From Macrostomum hystrix (taxonomy: Eukaryota > Platyhelminthes > Macrostomidae): 64,000 nt of DNA. Both the position numbers and the translations under genes were made by a program. Below the pieces are notes generated by a model that did no database searches, was not told where the DNA came from, and saw nothing but the letters and a program-made list of their open reading frames with translations. Below are positions 33,801-46,361 of the stretch, piece after piece (within the stretch, counting starts at the first letter, position 1; each line of letters opens with the position of its first letter). The stretch spans positions 24,155,001 to 24,219,000 of the forward strand of contig CATNEN010000038.1 of assembly GCA_950097015.1 (NCBI GenBank), written 5' to 3'.

Positions 33801-36050
33801 ACGAGTTGTTAGGACACAGACTTTGATAGCTGTGACACACAGGACTGGAGTGTTAGGACACAGACTTTGATAGCTGTGACACACAGGACTGGAGTTGTTA
33901 GGACACAGACTTTGATAGCTGTGACACACAGGACTGGAGTTGTTAGGACACAGACTTTGATAGCTGTGACACACAGGACTGGAGTGTTAGGACACAGGCT
34001 TTGATAGCTGTGACACACAGGACTGGAGTGTTAGGACACAGACTTTGATAGCTGTGACACACAGGACTGGAGTTGTTAGGACACAGGCTTTGATAGTTGA
34101 GACACACATGACTGGAGTGTTAGGACACAGACTTTGATAGCTGTGACACACAGGACTGGAGTTGACAGGCTTTGATAGCTGTGACACACAGGACTGGAGT
34201 TGTTAGGACACAGACTTTGATAGCTGTGACACACAGGACTGGAGTTGTTAGGACACAGACTTTGATAGCTGTGACACACAGGACTGGAGTGTTAGGACAC
34301 AGACTTTGATAGCTGTGACACACAGGACTTGAGTTGTTAGGACACAGACTTTGATAGCTGTGACACACAGGACTGGAGTGTTAGGACACAGGCTTTGATA
34401 GCTGTGACACACAGGACTGGAGTTGTTAGGACACAGACTTTGATAGCTGTGACACACAGGACTGGAGTGTTAGGACACAGACTTTGATAGCTGTGACACA
34501 CAGGACTTGAGTTGTTAGGACACAGACTTTGATAGCTGTGACACACAGGACGGGAGTGTTAGGACACAGACTTTGATAGCTGTGACACACATGACTGGAG
34601 TGTTAGGACACAGACTTTGATAGCTGTGACACACACGACTGGAGTTGTTAGGACACAGACTTTGATAGCTGTGACACACAGGACTGGAGTGTTAGGACAC
34701 AGGCTTTGATAGCTGTGACACACATGACTGGAGTGTTAGGACACAGGCTTTGATAGCTGTGACACACAGGACTTGAGTTGTTAGGACACAGACTTTGATA
34801 GCTGTGACACACAGGACTGGAGTTGTTAGGACACAGACTTTGATAGCTGTGACACACAGGACTGGAGTGTTAGGACACAGACTTTGATAGCTGTGACACA
34901 CAGGACTTGAGTTGTTAGGACACAGACTTTGATAGCTGTGACACACAGGACGGGAGTGTTAGGACACAGACTTTGATAGCTGTGACACACATGACTGGAG
35001 TGTTAGGACACAGACTTTGATAGCTGTGACACACACGACTGGAGTTGTTAGGACACAGACTTTGATAGCTGTGACACACAGGACTGGAGTGTTAGGACAC
35101 AGGCTTTGATAGCTGTGACACACATGACTGGAGTGTTAGGACACAGGCTTTGATAGCTGTGACACACAGGACTTGAGTTGTTAGGACACAGACTTTGATA
35201 GCTGTGACACACAGGACTGGAGTGTTAGGACACAGGCTTTGATAGCTGTGACACACATTACTGGAGTGTTAGGACACAGGCTTTGATAGCTGTGACACAC
35301 ACGACTGGAGTGTTAGGATACAGACTTTGATAGCTGTGACACACATGACTGGAGTTGTTAGGACACAGGCTTTGATAGCTGTGACACACAGGACTGGAGT
35401 GTTAGGACACAGGCTTTGATAGCTGTGACACACAGGACTGGAGTGTTAGGACACAGGCTTTGATAGCTGTGACACACAGGACTGGAGTGTTAGGACACAG
35501 GCTTTGATAGCTGTGACACACAGGACTGGAGTGTTAGGACACAGGCTTTGATAGCTGTGACACACAGGACTGGAGTGTTAGGACACAGGCTTTGATAGCT
35601 GTGACACACACGACTGGAGTTGTTAGGACACAGGCTTATCTCTCCTCAATCACGAATTTTGGAGTAAATTAAATCGCACACTTTGTGTTGCTTAAGAACA
35701 CAAATTGCTGGGATCACTGGGCTGAGATTCGAACCCGGGACCTCTAGATTATGAGTTTAAAGCTCGAAGCATTAGGACTAGCTAGAACAGTCAGGCCTAT
35801 GTAACCATCCCCGCCAAATCGGGAGACTCACCTTGAACGGATTGTCAGCCAGTACGAAGCTCCTAGCTCCGTACTTGTCATATTCCTGCCTGAGCCCTAG
35901 TGGGTAGCCGCGTGCTATCGCTTTCCTGATCACCTCCAGGGTTGGCGGATCGCAGTCGATCACTTTAATGCAGTCCGGCACGCGGAAGGTGACGCAGAAG
36001 AAATTGTTCGACGCCGGCACGGAGGGCAGATAAGAATAGTTGCCGCCCAT
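30818..36050 (-). CDS. protein of four tandem copies of an unnamed ~125-residue domain
   Basis: Exons 36050-35832, 33516-33146, 32557-32074 and 31309-30818 (TGA). Phases chain (0,2,0), giving 521 aa. The protein is four divergent repeats of one module: a strand block (FVLSLNRHDRLRLIDAP in copy 3; FFCVTFRVPDCIKVIDCDPP in copy 1), a helix followed by E/YxG-xEFKL, the motif G-N/S/R-P-W, a helix rich in R-L-L-LL-L, then GW, and a terminal S-x-x-F/W-F (SWFF near 124-127, SLFF near 247-250, SVFVF, SWWF). The first copy has degenerated to DNPF in place of GNPW. I believe similar uncharacterised repeat proteins occur in other invertebrates but cannot name the family. No TM or signal peptide, so probably cytosolic. 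The upstream context of ATG 36050 is AAGCATGG. Introns 1 and 3 hold arrays. Confidence 0.8.
31450..31990. repeat. degenerate CACCCACCTCACTCCAAA array in intron 3 of the repeat-domain gene
   Basis: Diverged 18-bp units (CACCCACCTCCCTCCAAA, CACACCTCCCACTAAA and others), with a block of about 155 bp repeated at 31545 and 31665. Same family as 30275-30665, inside the intron 31310-32073. Confidence 0.85.
33795..35638. repeat. 44/45-bp minisatellite in intron 1 of the repeat-domain gene
   Basis: About 41 copies with core GGACACAGACTTTGATAGCT followed by GTGACACACAGGACTGGAGT. A one-base T insertion after GGAGT toggles the unit between 44 and 45 bp. Higher-order blocks (about 400 bp) recur. It fills most of the 2.3-kb intron. 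Confidence 0.96.
35690..35800 (-). mobile_element. tRNA-Met-like SINE head
   Basis: On the minus strand CTCATAATCTAGAGGTCCCG followed by GGTTCGAATCTCAG matches the anticodon loop (CAT) and T-arm of a tRNA-Met. The anticodon stem and D-arm do not pair properly and no acceptor stem closes, so it is a tRNA-derived repeat or pseudogene, not a working tRNA. It lies in intron 1 of the repeat-domain gene. Confidence 0.5.
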
Positions 36051-37214
36051 GCTTGCTTGTTTGAAGGGAGGGAAAAAAGCATTAACTCGGTTGTTTTTTA
36101 TTTAACTTTCCAGTTTAACTATAGCTTTAAAGGGGCCATTTAAATATAATTTTCAATATTGAAAGATAACAAGAATTAACACAAAATTGGAATTACACCT
36201 ACGCAAAGGAGCTTCTTAAGGTTGCGTGCACCAGCACAACAACTGGTCAGCGATCAATTTAGCTTCCTTATTAAATATTCTGAATGCTTTTCGCTAAATC
36301 GCCCTAATTTTTAGCTTCTTTATTTTATGAATTGACTTTGAAATATATAATAAGATTAATTAAAATTAAGTTGTCACAACAAGACGCTTACCAGGATTAG
36401 AAGATCCAACGTTTTATTCGATTTTTAGAGATAAAAGTCAATAGTTTAACTGAGAGCACAGCCAAGCTATGCGACGCTCATCCATTTTTTATATAGCCGG
36501 AGAAAATTGTACAGGAGGGCAAGGAGAGACGAAAATAAAAAAATGGTTCTTCCTTCTCTCTACGACGACAAACATGCCCTATGTACATTTGCCTATGTAC
36601 ATTCCCAAACCACCCACAAACGATGAGGGAAGAGATTGTCTATTAAAATGAATGGAAAACTAAAAAAGCTTGCATTCAAACAGTGTGACCTACTTTTTTA
36701 CAAGTAGACACTCGGCAAACCGATAAGGCACCCACGCAAGAATACTTATGTAGAAAACTGGAAAGACCACACCAAATTGTCTGCTAGATTCTTGTCTTGA
36801 ACAGAAGCTTTCGCGCTTAAAACAAAATGTAGATTTTGAGAAGCATCCACATTCGCTGATCTACATAGGGTCAAGGGGGAGACGGACGATGGGGTGGTGG
36901 TTGGGGTGGACCCGCACCCGTTCACTTTGGAATTCCCCGGTAATTTTCCATTTGTTGGCCCAAGGACGGAAAAACCCCATGCCCAATACTGATGAGAGGT
37001 TGGTTCAGTTGTTTTGCACCAAGTAAAGGAACTTTGAATTTTTATATTAGTTCTGGAAATAGCATCGTTAAAATAGCATGTTATGTTGAAAAAAAACTTT
37101 GGAATTGACCACTTATTAAACTGTTTGGAAGAAATGACATCGTTTGTTTGACAATGTCATGTTCTCTTTGGAAATCGCATTTCCTGTTTAGAATTACACA
37201 TCATAAGCTGTCAG

Positions 37215-37975
37215 CTTTAATGTGGGTGAGCAGTAACTATGGATTTGGGAGAGCAGTAACTATGGATTTAGGTGAGCAGTAATTATGGATTTGGGTGAAC
37301 AGTAACTATGGATTTGGGAGAGCAGTAACTATGGATTTAGGTGAGCAGTAATTATGGATTTGGGTGAGCAGTAACTATGGATTTGGGAGAGAAGTAACTA
37401 TGGATTTGGGAGAGAAGTAACTATGGATTTGGGAGAGAAGTAACTAAGGATTTGGGTGAGAAGTAACTATGGATTTGGGAGAGAAGTAACTAAGGATTTG
37501 GGTGAGAAGTAACTATGGATTTGGGTGAGAATTAACTATGGATTTGGGTGTGCAGTAACTAAGGATTTGGGAGAGCAGTAACTAAGGATTTGGGTGAGAA
37601 TTAACTATGGATTTGGGAGAGAAGTAACTAAGGATTTGGGAGAGCAGTAACTAAGGATTTGGGAGAGCAGTAACTATGGATTTAGGTGAGCAGTAATTAT
37701 GGATTTGGGTGAGCAGTAACTATGGATTTGGGAGAGAAGTAACTAAGGATTTGGGAGAGCAGTAACTAAGGATTTGGGAGAGAAGTAACTAAGGATTTAG
37801 GAGAGAAGTAACTAAGGATTTGGGTGTGCAGTAACTAAGGATTTGGGAGAGAAGTAACTAAGGATTTGGGAGAGAAGTAACTAAGGATTTGGGAGAGCAA
37901 TAACTAAGGATTTGGGTGAGAAGTAACTAAGGATTTGGGAGAGCAGTAACTAAGGATTTGGGTGAGAAGTAACTA
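37215..37975. repeat. 23-bp minisatellite
   Basis: About 33 copies of a 23-bp unit with core AACTATGGATTTGGGAGAGC. Variants at two positions (TATGG or TAAGG; GGGAGA or GGGTGA) are mixed along the array. Confidence 0.95.
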
Positions 37976-38734
37976 TGAGTTCATATGAGCAGCACCTAAA
38001 ATCAAAGCGTCGAATTTCCATTGAAATCTGACGCGGAGTTTGTAAAAAAACTGCAATCCTGAAGAAATATTTATTGGAAACTGTTGTGCGTGAGTTCAAA
38101 TTGGTTTTATTGCTACGCAACTTGCCACAGAAGCACAGGTGTTGACGCACTTGTATTGTCGAATTGCTACTAAAAACAAGATTAAAAATGTCACGCATGA
38201 GAAATGTTTCGCTAGCGCAGGGAAGCAGAAAAAAACAGGCTATAAAAAAGTAAAGAAAACAAATAAATCCGGAAACAGGTAGCAAAGCAAGACACTTTTT
38301 GTTCTTGTCATTCTATTAAGAAAAAACAATTTTCGGCAAGCGAGGAAACTATCTTTCTGAAGACAAACGTAGAGCCGTTAATCACTGATTTACTATGAGT
38401 AGTATAAATAGAAAACTATCGGAAATTTAGCACAAGGCATCTAGATAACTCAATCTAGAAATGAATCATTCGCGCTTCCGTTAATTAGTGAAGAGTAAAT
38501 TCTTAAGTAAGCGTGTGTGTTCAAGGTTATAATTATTTTGTACTGTACTGGAAACACAGCTGCAACTAGTACTTCGAGGAAGTTTATAAAAAACGAACAC
38601 ATATCATAGAAAAATGTTAACATCTTTTTCACTGCTACTGGATGCGACGAAACAAAAATTAATGCGCAGCATTCTGGTTTGTCATTTTAAAATTTCGTTT
38701 GACATCCACACTAAAACAGCAAACCCATTTTTAA

Positions 38735-38870
38735 CCCACCCCACACAAAAACACCCACCTCACGCCAAAACACCCGCCTCACGCCAAAACACCCACCTCA
38801 CACCAACACACCCACCTCACACCAAAACACCAACCTCAAGCTGAAATACCCACGTCTAATCGAAACAGCA
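38735..38870. repeat. small 19-20-bp array related to the 30.3-kb repeat
   Basis: About six diverged units of ACACCCACCTCACGCCAAA, clearly related to the 18-bp unit at 30275-30665. Confidence 0.7.
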
Positions 38871-39017
38871 ACCTCAATCTAGAGAAAATATAGCTTGTAC
38901 TTCTACACAGAAAATAAGAAACGACAAACATAGTAACAAAACAGTTATTGTTTAAAGTAGTATTCATAGTAGCAAGCTAGTCGAATGTTTCAGTTGAATG
39001 TAGCAAATACATTTTTC

Positions 39018-42000
39018 TCAGCCGGGCATGTGATAAGCTTCGAACCAGAGTTCGCCAGATTTCTTCAAGGAGCGCAGAATATCAGCGAAAGCTGTTAGCA
39101 ACGGCTTCTCAACATAGGGAATTCCGTGTTTAGCGCACAGCTGTTTAACATGCGGCTGCACTAGCGGATAAGAATGACGCGGCATAGTAGGGAATAGACT
39201 GCGGTAGGAGAGAAATAAAACAAAGGAGTTAAGCTGTTTGCCAGGTGATAATAATACGATTGGACTCATTATAAACTCACTGGTGTTCAATCTGATAATT
39301 CAGGTGTCCCGTAAACCAATCATTGAAGCTGCCACCTTCAGCATTCATTGTCGCTTTGAGCTGCATTGAGAACCAATCGCGTCTCTGATCCCGATCAATG
39401 TCCATCGGGATGTGGCTCATCTGGGTGCACGCAACAAACCAGTGCGACTCCAGGTAGCTGCGGATATCAGGTGATAATTATAGAAAAAAAAATTACATTT
39501 ATTTGCTCCATTTATATATTCTCTATTTATTAGACTCATCCCTCGCGTCTAATCTCTTTAATTTCTCATCTCTCCTCTGTATTCTCTCTTCGATGTCTAT
39601 AACATCTCGTCCCATCTCCAAATTTATTCTCTCTACAGTGTCTTGTCTCTCCATTGGCTTTTCTCAGAAGTGTCTCTCATCTCTCTTATCTCATTTTTGC
39701 ATTCTTCTCGTTCTCAGCAGTGCCTTAAACCTCCAGTCTTATCCTAAACTGTCCTCTCTCTGCAATGTCTCATACCTGGTGTCTTATCTCTTAAGTGCAT
39801 TATTTCTCCTGTGTCTAATCTCTGCAGTGTCTCATCTCCCCCTGTCTCATCTCTCCCGAATCTCATCTCTCCCGTGTCTCATCTCCCCCTGCCTCATCTC
39901 TCCCGTGTTTTATCTCACCTGGGTCTTTTCTCTCCCGTGTCTTATCTCTCCCGTGTCTCATCTCTCCCCTGTCTTATCTCCCCCATGTCTTATCTCTCCC
40001 CTGTCTTATCTCTCCCGTGTCTCATCTTTCCCTCTCTCATCTCTGTCTCAACAGTCTAGCCTCAGCCATCCTGCCTAATATCTCTACATATTTTTATCTT
40101 AACATATTTATATTATACTCGTAGTTTTCAGAATCATTCGGTTTTAACTATAGTTTCGTGTATTGAAGTGCGTAGTAAAACAGAAAATAAAAGAAACCAT
40201 TTGCACTAACCGAGCAAACATGTAGAGAGCGAATGTGCCCCACCAGCTAGCAAAGAAGTGATTAAACACGTAGAAGTACTTCATGAAGAAGGACACAGTC
40301 CACATTAGGTCGCGATAATTTTTACGCTTCAATGTGAAGTAGACATTTTCCAAGTGAAAGTACAACGGCAGCAGCATAGGCGGTCCGAGCAGCCAGAAAT
40401 AATCGTGCTGCCAATTGTAGGGCATGAAGCCACGCTTCTTTTTACCCCATTCTAGTGGCATTTTATCGCCAAGAAGGAACACGTACGGCACGCCAATGTC
40501 CGGATCTGTGCCAACCACATTGGGCTTGGAATGATGCAGGTAGTGCCTAAAATTCCACCAGTGCGAGCTGGCGCCCTTCAGGTGACCAACTACCAATTCG
40601 TGACCAATGTGATTTAGGCGGCGGCTGTTAAACACGCTCAGGTGGCCGTAGTCGTGCTGAGCCCAACCGGCCTTACAAAAGGCGATATTTGAAACATAAA
40701 TTAGTGATTTCAAAAGTTTTCCTATTTCCACATAATACTACTGTAAGTAGGCTACATACGAACACCCGAGTGAAAATGTGATACAAGGACAAATATAAGA
40801 GAGAGATGAGTTGGGGATAGATTAGACACAGGACAAATGAGACGGAAGAGATAAGACAGGGAACAAATGAGATAGGAAAGAAATGAAAAAGGGAAAAGAC
40901 GAGACAGGGAAAATGAGACAGAGGAGACAGGGAAGATAAGAAATAGAAATGAAATAATGGAGAGATGACATAGGGGAGAGACAAGATAGGTTAGATATGA
41001 GACGGGAGAGATTAGACAGGGGGGATATGATACAGGGGAGATATGATACAGGGGAGAGATGATACAAATGAGAGATGATACAGGTGAGAGATGATACAGG
41101 TGAGAGATGATACAGGTGAGAGATGATACAGGTGAGAGATGATACAGGTGAGAGATGATACAGGTGAGAGGTGATACAGGTGAGAGATGATACAGGTGAG
41201 AGATTATACAGGTGAGAGATGATACAGGTGAGAGATGATACAGGTGAGAGATGATACAGGTGAGAGGTGATACAGGTGAGAGATGATACAGGTGAGAGAT
41301 GATACAGGTGAGAGATGATACAGGTGAGAGATGATACAGGTGAGAGGTGATACAGGTAGAGATGAGACATGGGAGAGATGGAAGAGATGAGGCAGTACAG
41401 TAGAGGTGTTGAATTGCTCAGCGAATTGCTGTACTTTAAGCAACTGAAGGCAAATGCAATGTTGATAACAGCTTACCTGGGCCTGGGCAGTACATAGCAG
41501 GAATCCGGCAGCCACAAAGGTGAGTAGGTTGGTGCCCCAGTGCCAGAGCACTAGCACAGCCATCAGTTCGAACAGCCAGCACTGGGCCAGGTATTTAACA
41601 AAGAATGCCGGCTTGGCGGCGAACCAGCCAGACGATTCAGCCAGTTGGCGAAGCTTGCGAAAGTCGCGCTGCACGGGTGACTGATCCATGGGGAGAATAA
41701 TGGGAGAATTGTTTTCAATAGTCAGAGAAACTCGCGAGTATGACTGGAATCAACTGAAAGTATACTCACCAAAGTTTGCTCATAGTCTTCAACAATTCCG
41801 CATTCCAGTGGTTTCATGTACTTTTCCACTAGCTCTTTGTCATTGTGCAGGGCTACAAAAGCATCCTTTTAAAATGGATTTAAAATTTTGATTGATGCAG
41901 TTTAATTTAGTTTAGAGTTTATGACAATTATCTATGAACATAAGATAAAAAACTAACCATAATAACCATAATTCATTCGTTTTCCTTCATTATATATTTT

Positions 42001-42712
42001 AGCCATCTTTATAATGTAAAAACTGTAGAATATTTTTCTGTGTCAGCCAAGAACATCCAAATCCCCATAAACAAGCATGTATCCTAAAAGTAGGCCTATT
42101 TTTATAAAAAGTTAGTATATAGAATTTTTGTGTTTCTTTTATTCATCTATTTCCATATTTTCCTGTTGTCTCTTTTGTCTCTCAGTCTCTGCACTGTTTA
42201 TTTTACTCATTTCAGTGCAAACTATATTGGAGAACAGAAAGTATATAAAATACATAGGAGAAACAGAAGTCCCTGTAACCATATCCATATCCATAACTTT
42301 TGTCAAAAAAGTTCCATATCTGTAACTTGCCATAGCCATATATGTAGCTATAGCAGAACTCTACTAGTTATATTATTCCTGATATAGAGTGTATTAATTT
42401 TGGTGAACAGCTTTGTACTTGGCCCACAATACATAAAAATAGGTCAAATGGTGCGACTAGTTATAAAAGCTATAAGACTTATGGGCCCAAGCTTTAAAAC
42501 TTCTGAGTTATAAAAGCATAAATGCATTTGCATAGCAGCATAGGCCTTACCGTTGCATCTTCTCCAGAGTATGATCCTAGAATTTTAGCTCCCCCAGGAT
42601 GGCGGTGCATAAACGTCGTCACATCATACACTTTACCGTGAATTACAATCAGTTTTCGTTTACTGTCCTTGTGCCCATATTCTTTAAGAGATTCTAATGT
42701 AAACTTCTGCAT
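39018..42712 (-). CDS. front-end (delta-5/delta-6 type) fatty acid desaturase
   Basis: Six exons: 42712-42551, 41865-41770, 41680-41477, 40671-40211, 39457-39281, 39198-39018 (TGA). All junctions are GT-AG and in phase (0,0,0,2,2), giving 426 aa, close to the usual 440. Family knowledge: these membrane enzymes of the ER insert a cis double bond between an existing one and the carboxyl end of an acyl chain, taking electrons through their own cytochrome b5 domain. Seen here: N-terminal b5 domain with haem motif HPGG (38-41), histidine box 1 HDYGH (160-164), box 2 HYLHH (197-201), and box 3 QIEHH (363-367) with the diagnostic Gln, restored exactly across the last intron. Membrane segments surround the boxes. 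All catalytic residues are intact. Regioselectivity cannot be read from sequence. Introns 3 and 4 contain arrays. A small upstream exon is possible. Confidence 0.93.
39540..40060. repeat. pyrimidine-rich TCTCATCTCTCCCGTG array in desaturase intron 4
   Basis: Degenerate at the left and more regular from about 39825, with units such as GTCTCATCTCTCCCGT. It is the reverse complement of the units at 45115-45800. Confidence 0.85.
40790..41380. repeat. 16-bp GAGAGATGATACAGGT array in desaturase intron 3
   Basis: About 20 regular copies of the 16-bp unit at 41045-41355, preceded by degenerate GAGACAGGGAA-type sequence. It is related in composition to the other GAGA/ACAGG arrays near this gene. Confidence 0.92.
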
Positions 42713-43694
42713 TTTGTTAGTGTCATATAGTTCACTCTAAATTAGATGAAAAAATCATAGACTAGGCCCAACTGTTTCTAGTAAATCAATGTTACCTGAG
42801 AGTGAAAATGCGGGGTAAAAATAAGATATCAAAAAGTTTTTGTACCAGACAATAACAGTAGACGTAAAACTGAAATATGCTAAGAAAACTATTTCTTCAT
42901 GTGAAACCACCACACCACTTTTTCCGTTGCTATAGGAATCTACGATGAAGGAAGTCACATTAAAACTAAATTTAAGCCTTTTGTTTTTTGCTTGCTAGTT
43001 TTGTATGTCTACTGATTTGCACTACATATAATATACCGAGTTTCTATCTATATTTTTACATTATGTGCACGAAAATAAAGTCTTAAAAAATATTTAAAAG
43101 CATTTCTGCTTTTCGATTACAACACTTGTAGCCAAAACATATGTGCCTTTGTTGTGCATTTACTCTTCCCAAAAACGAGTCTTAGGGGAAAAAATACACA
43201 TTAAAATTTATCAAGTTGGTGGAGTCGGTCTTGCTATCTGTTAAGACCATGAGTGAGCCTTTATATTGCTGTAGTTTAGAATCAGATGTTGTAAAACGAG
43301 CTGCTTTTTTGAAAACCCTGACCGACTTTGCGCTTTAAAGTTTCGTTCACGCTGCTAATGAATTATTATAATATACAATACATAAAAAATACGCAAATTC
43401 ATCATAATTTGAAGCTTTTGATGGCATTGTAGACTAACTAAAGCTTCGAACCAACCCTATGTAATTATTCTTTAGACGGTCTTTAAGATTTTTTCTGTTT
43501 TTTAGGATATTGAGCGACTGCTAAATAATCACTTTGGTCAGTCACGTGCTTAGAGTGGCTTAGTGGGCCTAAGAGATATCTAAAGAGCATACAATATAAG
43601 AAAGCTTTTAAAACGGCTTCATGTAAGGTTGATAACTTTTTGAGTTAAATTTATCTTGAGTTTAGCTTCATTAAACTTATTTATATTTCAAATT

Positions 43695-43885
43695 CCACAT
43701 TCATTTGGGACGTTGCCGCGGAGAGAAGGCTTGGGTGCTTGTCATGCAATTTACGCCCATGAGGGCCAGCCTTCAAATCAATGTGAAAGTGTAAACTGCC
43801 TGACGATGAGAAAGCCATGGCAGATATATATAGAAACCTGTGTGAGCGTGTGCGTGCGTACAGTATCTGCCTGCGTGTTTGTGTG
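43695..43885 (+). mobile_element. SINE-like element, copy 2 (body only)
   Basis: CCACATTCATTTGGGACG near 43696 and GTGTAAACTGCCTGACGATG near 43790, followed by AGAAAGCCATGGCAGA and GTGTGAGCGTGTGCGTGCG. It matches copy 1 (8557-8680) and copy 3 (63645-63735) but has no clear tRNA head. Confidence 0.55.
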
Positions 43886-45114
43886 TTATATTACAGGCAC
43901 GATGCGCTACTATCGAGTAAGAATCAGAACGATTTGAACTCCGTTTTTATCATTTTATTTCCAGCTTTTTTCAGCTCGCAGCTATGTAACGTTTTTAAAA
44001 AATTCTGTCTTGTTTTACAAAAAAGTTTCAAAAACTAACTTTCGTTAGTTTTAGTTTTAGTTTAAGTTTTTTAGTTTAGTTTTAGTTAGTGGTTGTTTGT
44101 TTGTCCTAGCTAAAGGACACGGGCGTGAAACAACTTCGCTATGATATTATGTACTTCTTGAGAAAATTCTATTTATATTGCCAATTGAGTATTATTGTCA
44201 ATTGATTTCCGCATTTAAAAGAGTTTTTTAATAATGAATTCAATTTAATTTGTTAATTGCTTGCGACAGAATTATCTGATTGATACCCTGAATATCGCTA
44301 AAAATGCTTAACCCGATTCAGTAATATCATAATAGCCTTTTTAGGTAATTGACTAATTGGTTTGGTCCTGTTTTCCAGTAGAGAATAAGAACTGCATTAT
44401 AAGCGTTTATTACGCTCGGAATCTGAATGATAATGGAATCACTGAGTGCTACACGAGTGCTCGTACTATAGTATTCCTTGTTTTTTATTGTTCGATGAAA
44501 AATAATATAGAAAACAATATAAAGATTGATGGAATTACGGGGTGCAGATAAAACGGCAGGTATAGATTTGGCTATAAAACTAAGCGGTAAAAAATCAATA
44601 TGATTAATATATAAAAAATGGCCCAGTCTATTGAGATTCCTGGCTTCGTCGTCAAAAAAATATTTCCAAATTTGGACACGAAATTTTGGCACAAAAGACT
44701 TAAATCGATGCGTTATTATAAAAGATAAAAGGGCCGGGATTTGATAATGGCATTCTCTTGTGAGGATTTGACCCGAGTAATAGTTGAGGGCTTTGGTATT
44801 AATCTTGCAGTGGAATTAATTCAAATCTGTGCACTTTTATAGTAAGGAATAGCAGCATGTTATCACATATGCATTCCACACACACCAATACTCTTTGTCT
44901 ACTGTAAAACTCCTTTAAACTACGCGCTGTTATAGCGATCAATTATTGACTGTAAACACAATCTGATATATTCTATCTCCTATTTAATTATGCAAATCAT
45001 CTGTCCGAATCCTAGAGTCTACAATACTCACTACAACACAAAATTGGTCTGTTGTCTGTAGTTTTAGGAACAAGATAGTCACAGCAATGCAGGTCTTCAC
45101 AGTTTATGCAAAGA

Positions 45115-45800
45115 AAATGGGCGGAGAAAAAACTGGGGAAAGTTGAGACAGGGGGAGATTTGACAGAGACATTAGACAGAACAGAGGCCCGACAGAGAGA
45201 GATGAGACAGGGAAGAGATGAGACACGGGAGACATGAGACAGGGAAGAGATGAAACAGGGAGAGATGAAACAGGGAGAGATGAGACAAGGAGAGATGAAA
45301 CAGGGAGAGATGAAACAGGGAGAGATGAGACCGGGTGAGATGAGACCGGGTGAGATGAGACACGGGAGACATGAAACAGGGAGACATGAAACAGGGAGAG
45401 ATGAGACACGGGAGACATGAAACAGGGAGACATGAAACAGGGAGAGATGAGACCGGGTGAGATGAGACCGGGAGAGATGAGACCGGGAGAGATGAGACAG
45501 GGAGAGATGAGACCGGGAGAGATGAGACACGGGAGACATGAAACAGGGAGAGATGAAACAGGGAGAGATGAGACCGGGTGAGATGAGACCGGGTGAGATG
45601 AGACCGGGAGAGATGAGACAGGGAGAGATGAGACCGGGAGAGATGAGACACGGGAGACATGAAACAGGGAGAGATGAGATACGGGAGACATGAAACAGGG
45701 AGAGATGAGACCGGGAGAGATGAGACCGGGAGAGATGAGACCGGGAGAGATGAGACCGGGAGAGATGAGACACGGGAGAGATGAGACCGGGAGAGAGACA
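45115..45800. repeat. GAGATGAGACCGGGA minisatellite
   Basis: About 45 units of about 15 bp (GAGATGAGACCGGGA, GAGATGAAACAGGGA, GACATGAAACAGGGA). Blocks of about 150 bp are repeated (45300-45450, 45490-45650). It is the inverted relative of the array at 39825-40060. Confidence 0.94.
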
Positions 45801-46029
45801 AGAATATAAGATTTCGATCATTTAAGTATTTATTGTATGCTGTTATTGAGACGAATCAAATAAAATATCAATAATATTATGATAGATTTAACAAAGAATT
45901 TTTCGCAATGTGCTCAATTTGCAGCTCGTGAACTTGCCTAAAATGATTATCCTGAATTAGATAAATTTTTGAGCTCATAATAATTTATAAGAATACTGCA
46001 TGACGATCGACTCTGAACACTTACAATAC

Positions 46030-46110
46030 GTAGTTTCCAATCCACAGTTTCCAGTCCACAGTTTCCAATCCACAGTTTCCAGTCCACAGTTTCCAGTCCA
46101 CAGTTTCTGT
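46030..46110. repeat. 14-bp AGTTTCCAATCCAC array, short
   Basis: About six units of AGTTTCCAATCCAC or AGTTTCCAGTCCAC. A larger copy lies at 46362-46526. Confidence 0.85.
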
Positions 46111-46361
46111 TGTGACTTGAATATTCAACCGGACTTGAATGTACTCTATTAACTTATCGTTGCGCAATGCACGTCCATTTTCCTATGCGTGCGTGGGCCG
46201 GGTGTGTCACCTGCGATTGCGACACAACGTGCTCTGTTCTTACTCCCTGCTCTCCACGTGCCATTGTCACCCCCAGTCATATTTTGTTAGTATAAATATA
46301 TCGAATTTCCTTTGTACGTAGTTCGTGGCCTTTGCGCTATCTAAAGAATTCCTGGTCTACA

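Larger units (their letters stand above)
36051..39017. other. intergenic region
   Basis: 5' flank of the repeat-domain gene, a GC-richer block at about 36850-36990 of unknown nature, the 23-bp array at 37215-37975, a small CACCCACCTCACGCCAAAAC patch at 38735-38870, and AT-rich sequence. No supported gene. Confidence 0.5.

Noticed and set aside
35690-35800. tRNA-Met gene
   Set aside because: Anticodon loop and T-arm resemble tRNA-Met, but the anticodon stem is mismatched and no acceptor stem closes. Better explained as a SINE head.
43656-43937. Open frame of 93 codons
   Set aside because: Coincides with the SINE-like body at 43695-43885; no splice sites or protein signature.
44327-44692. Open frame of 121 codons on the minus strand
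   Set aside because: AT-rich composition unlike the real exons here, no domain or homologous pattern, no promoter or splice evidence.
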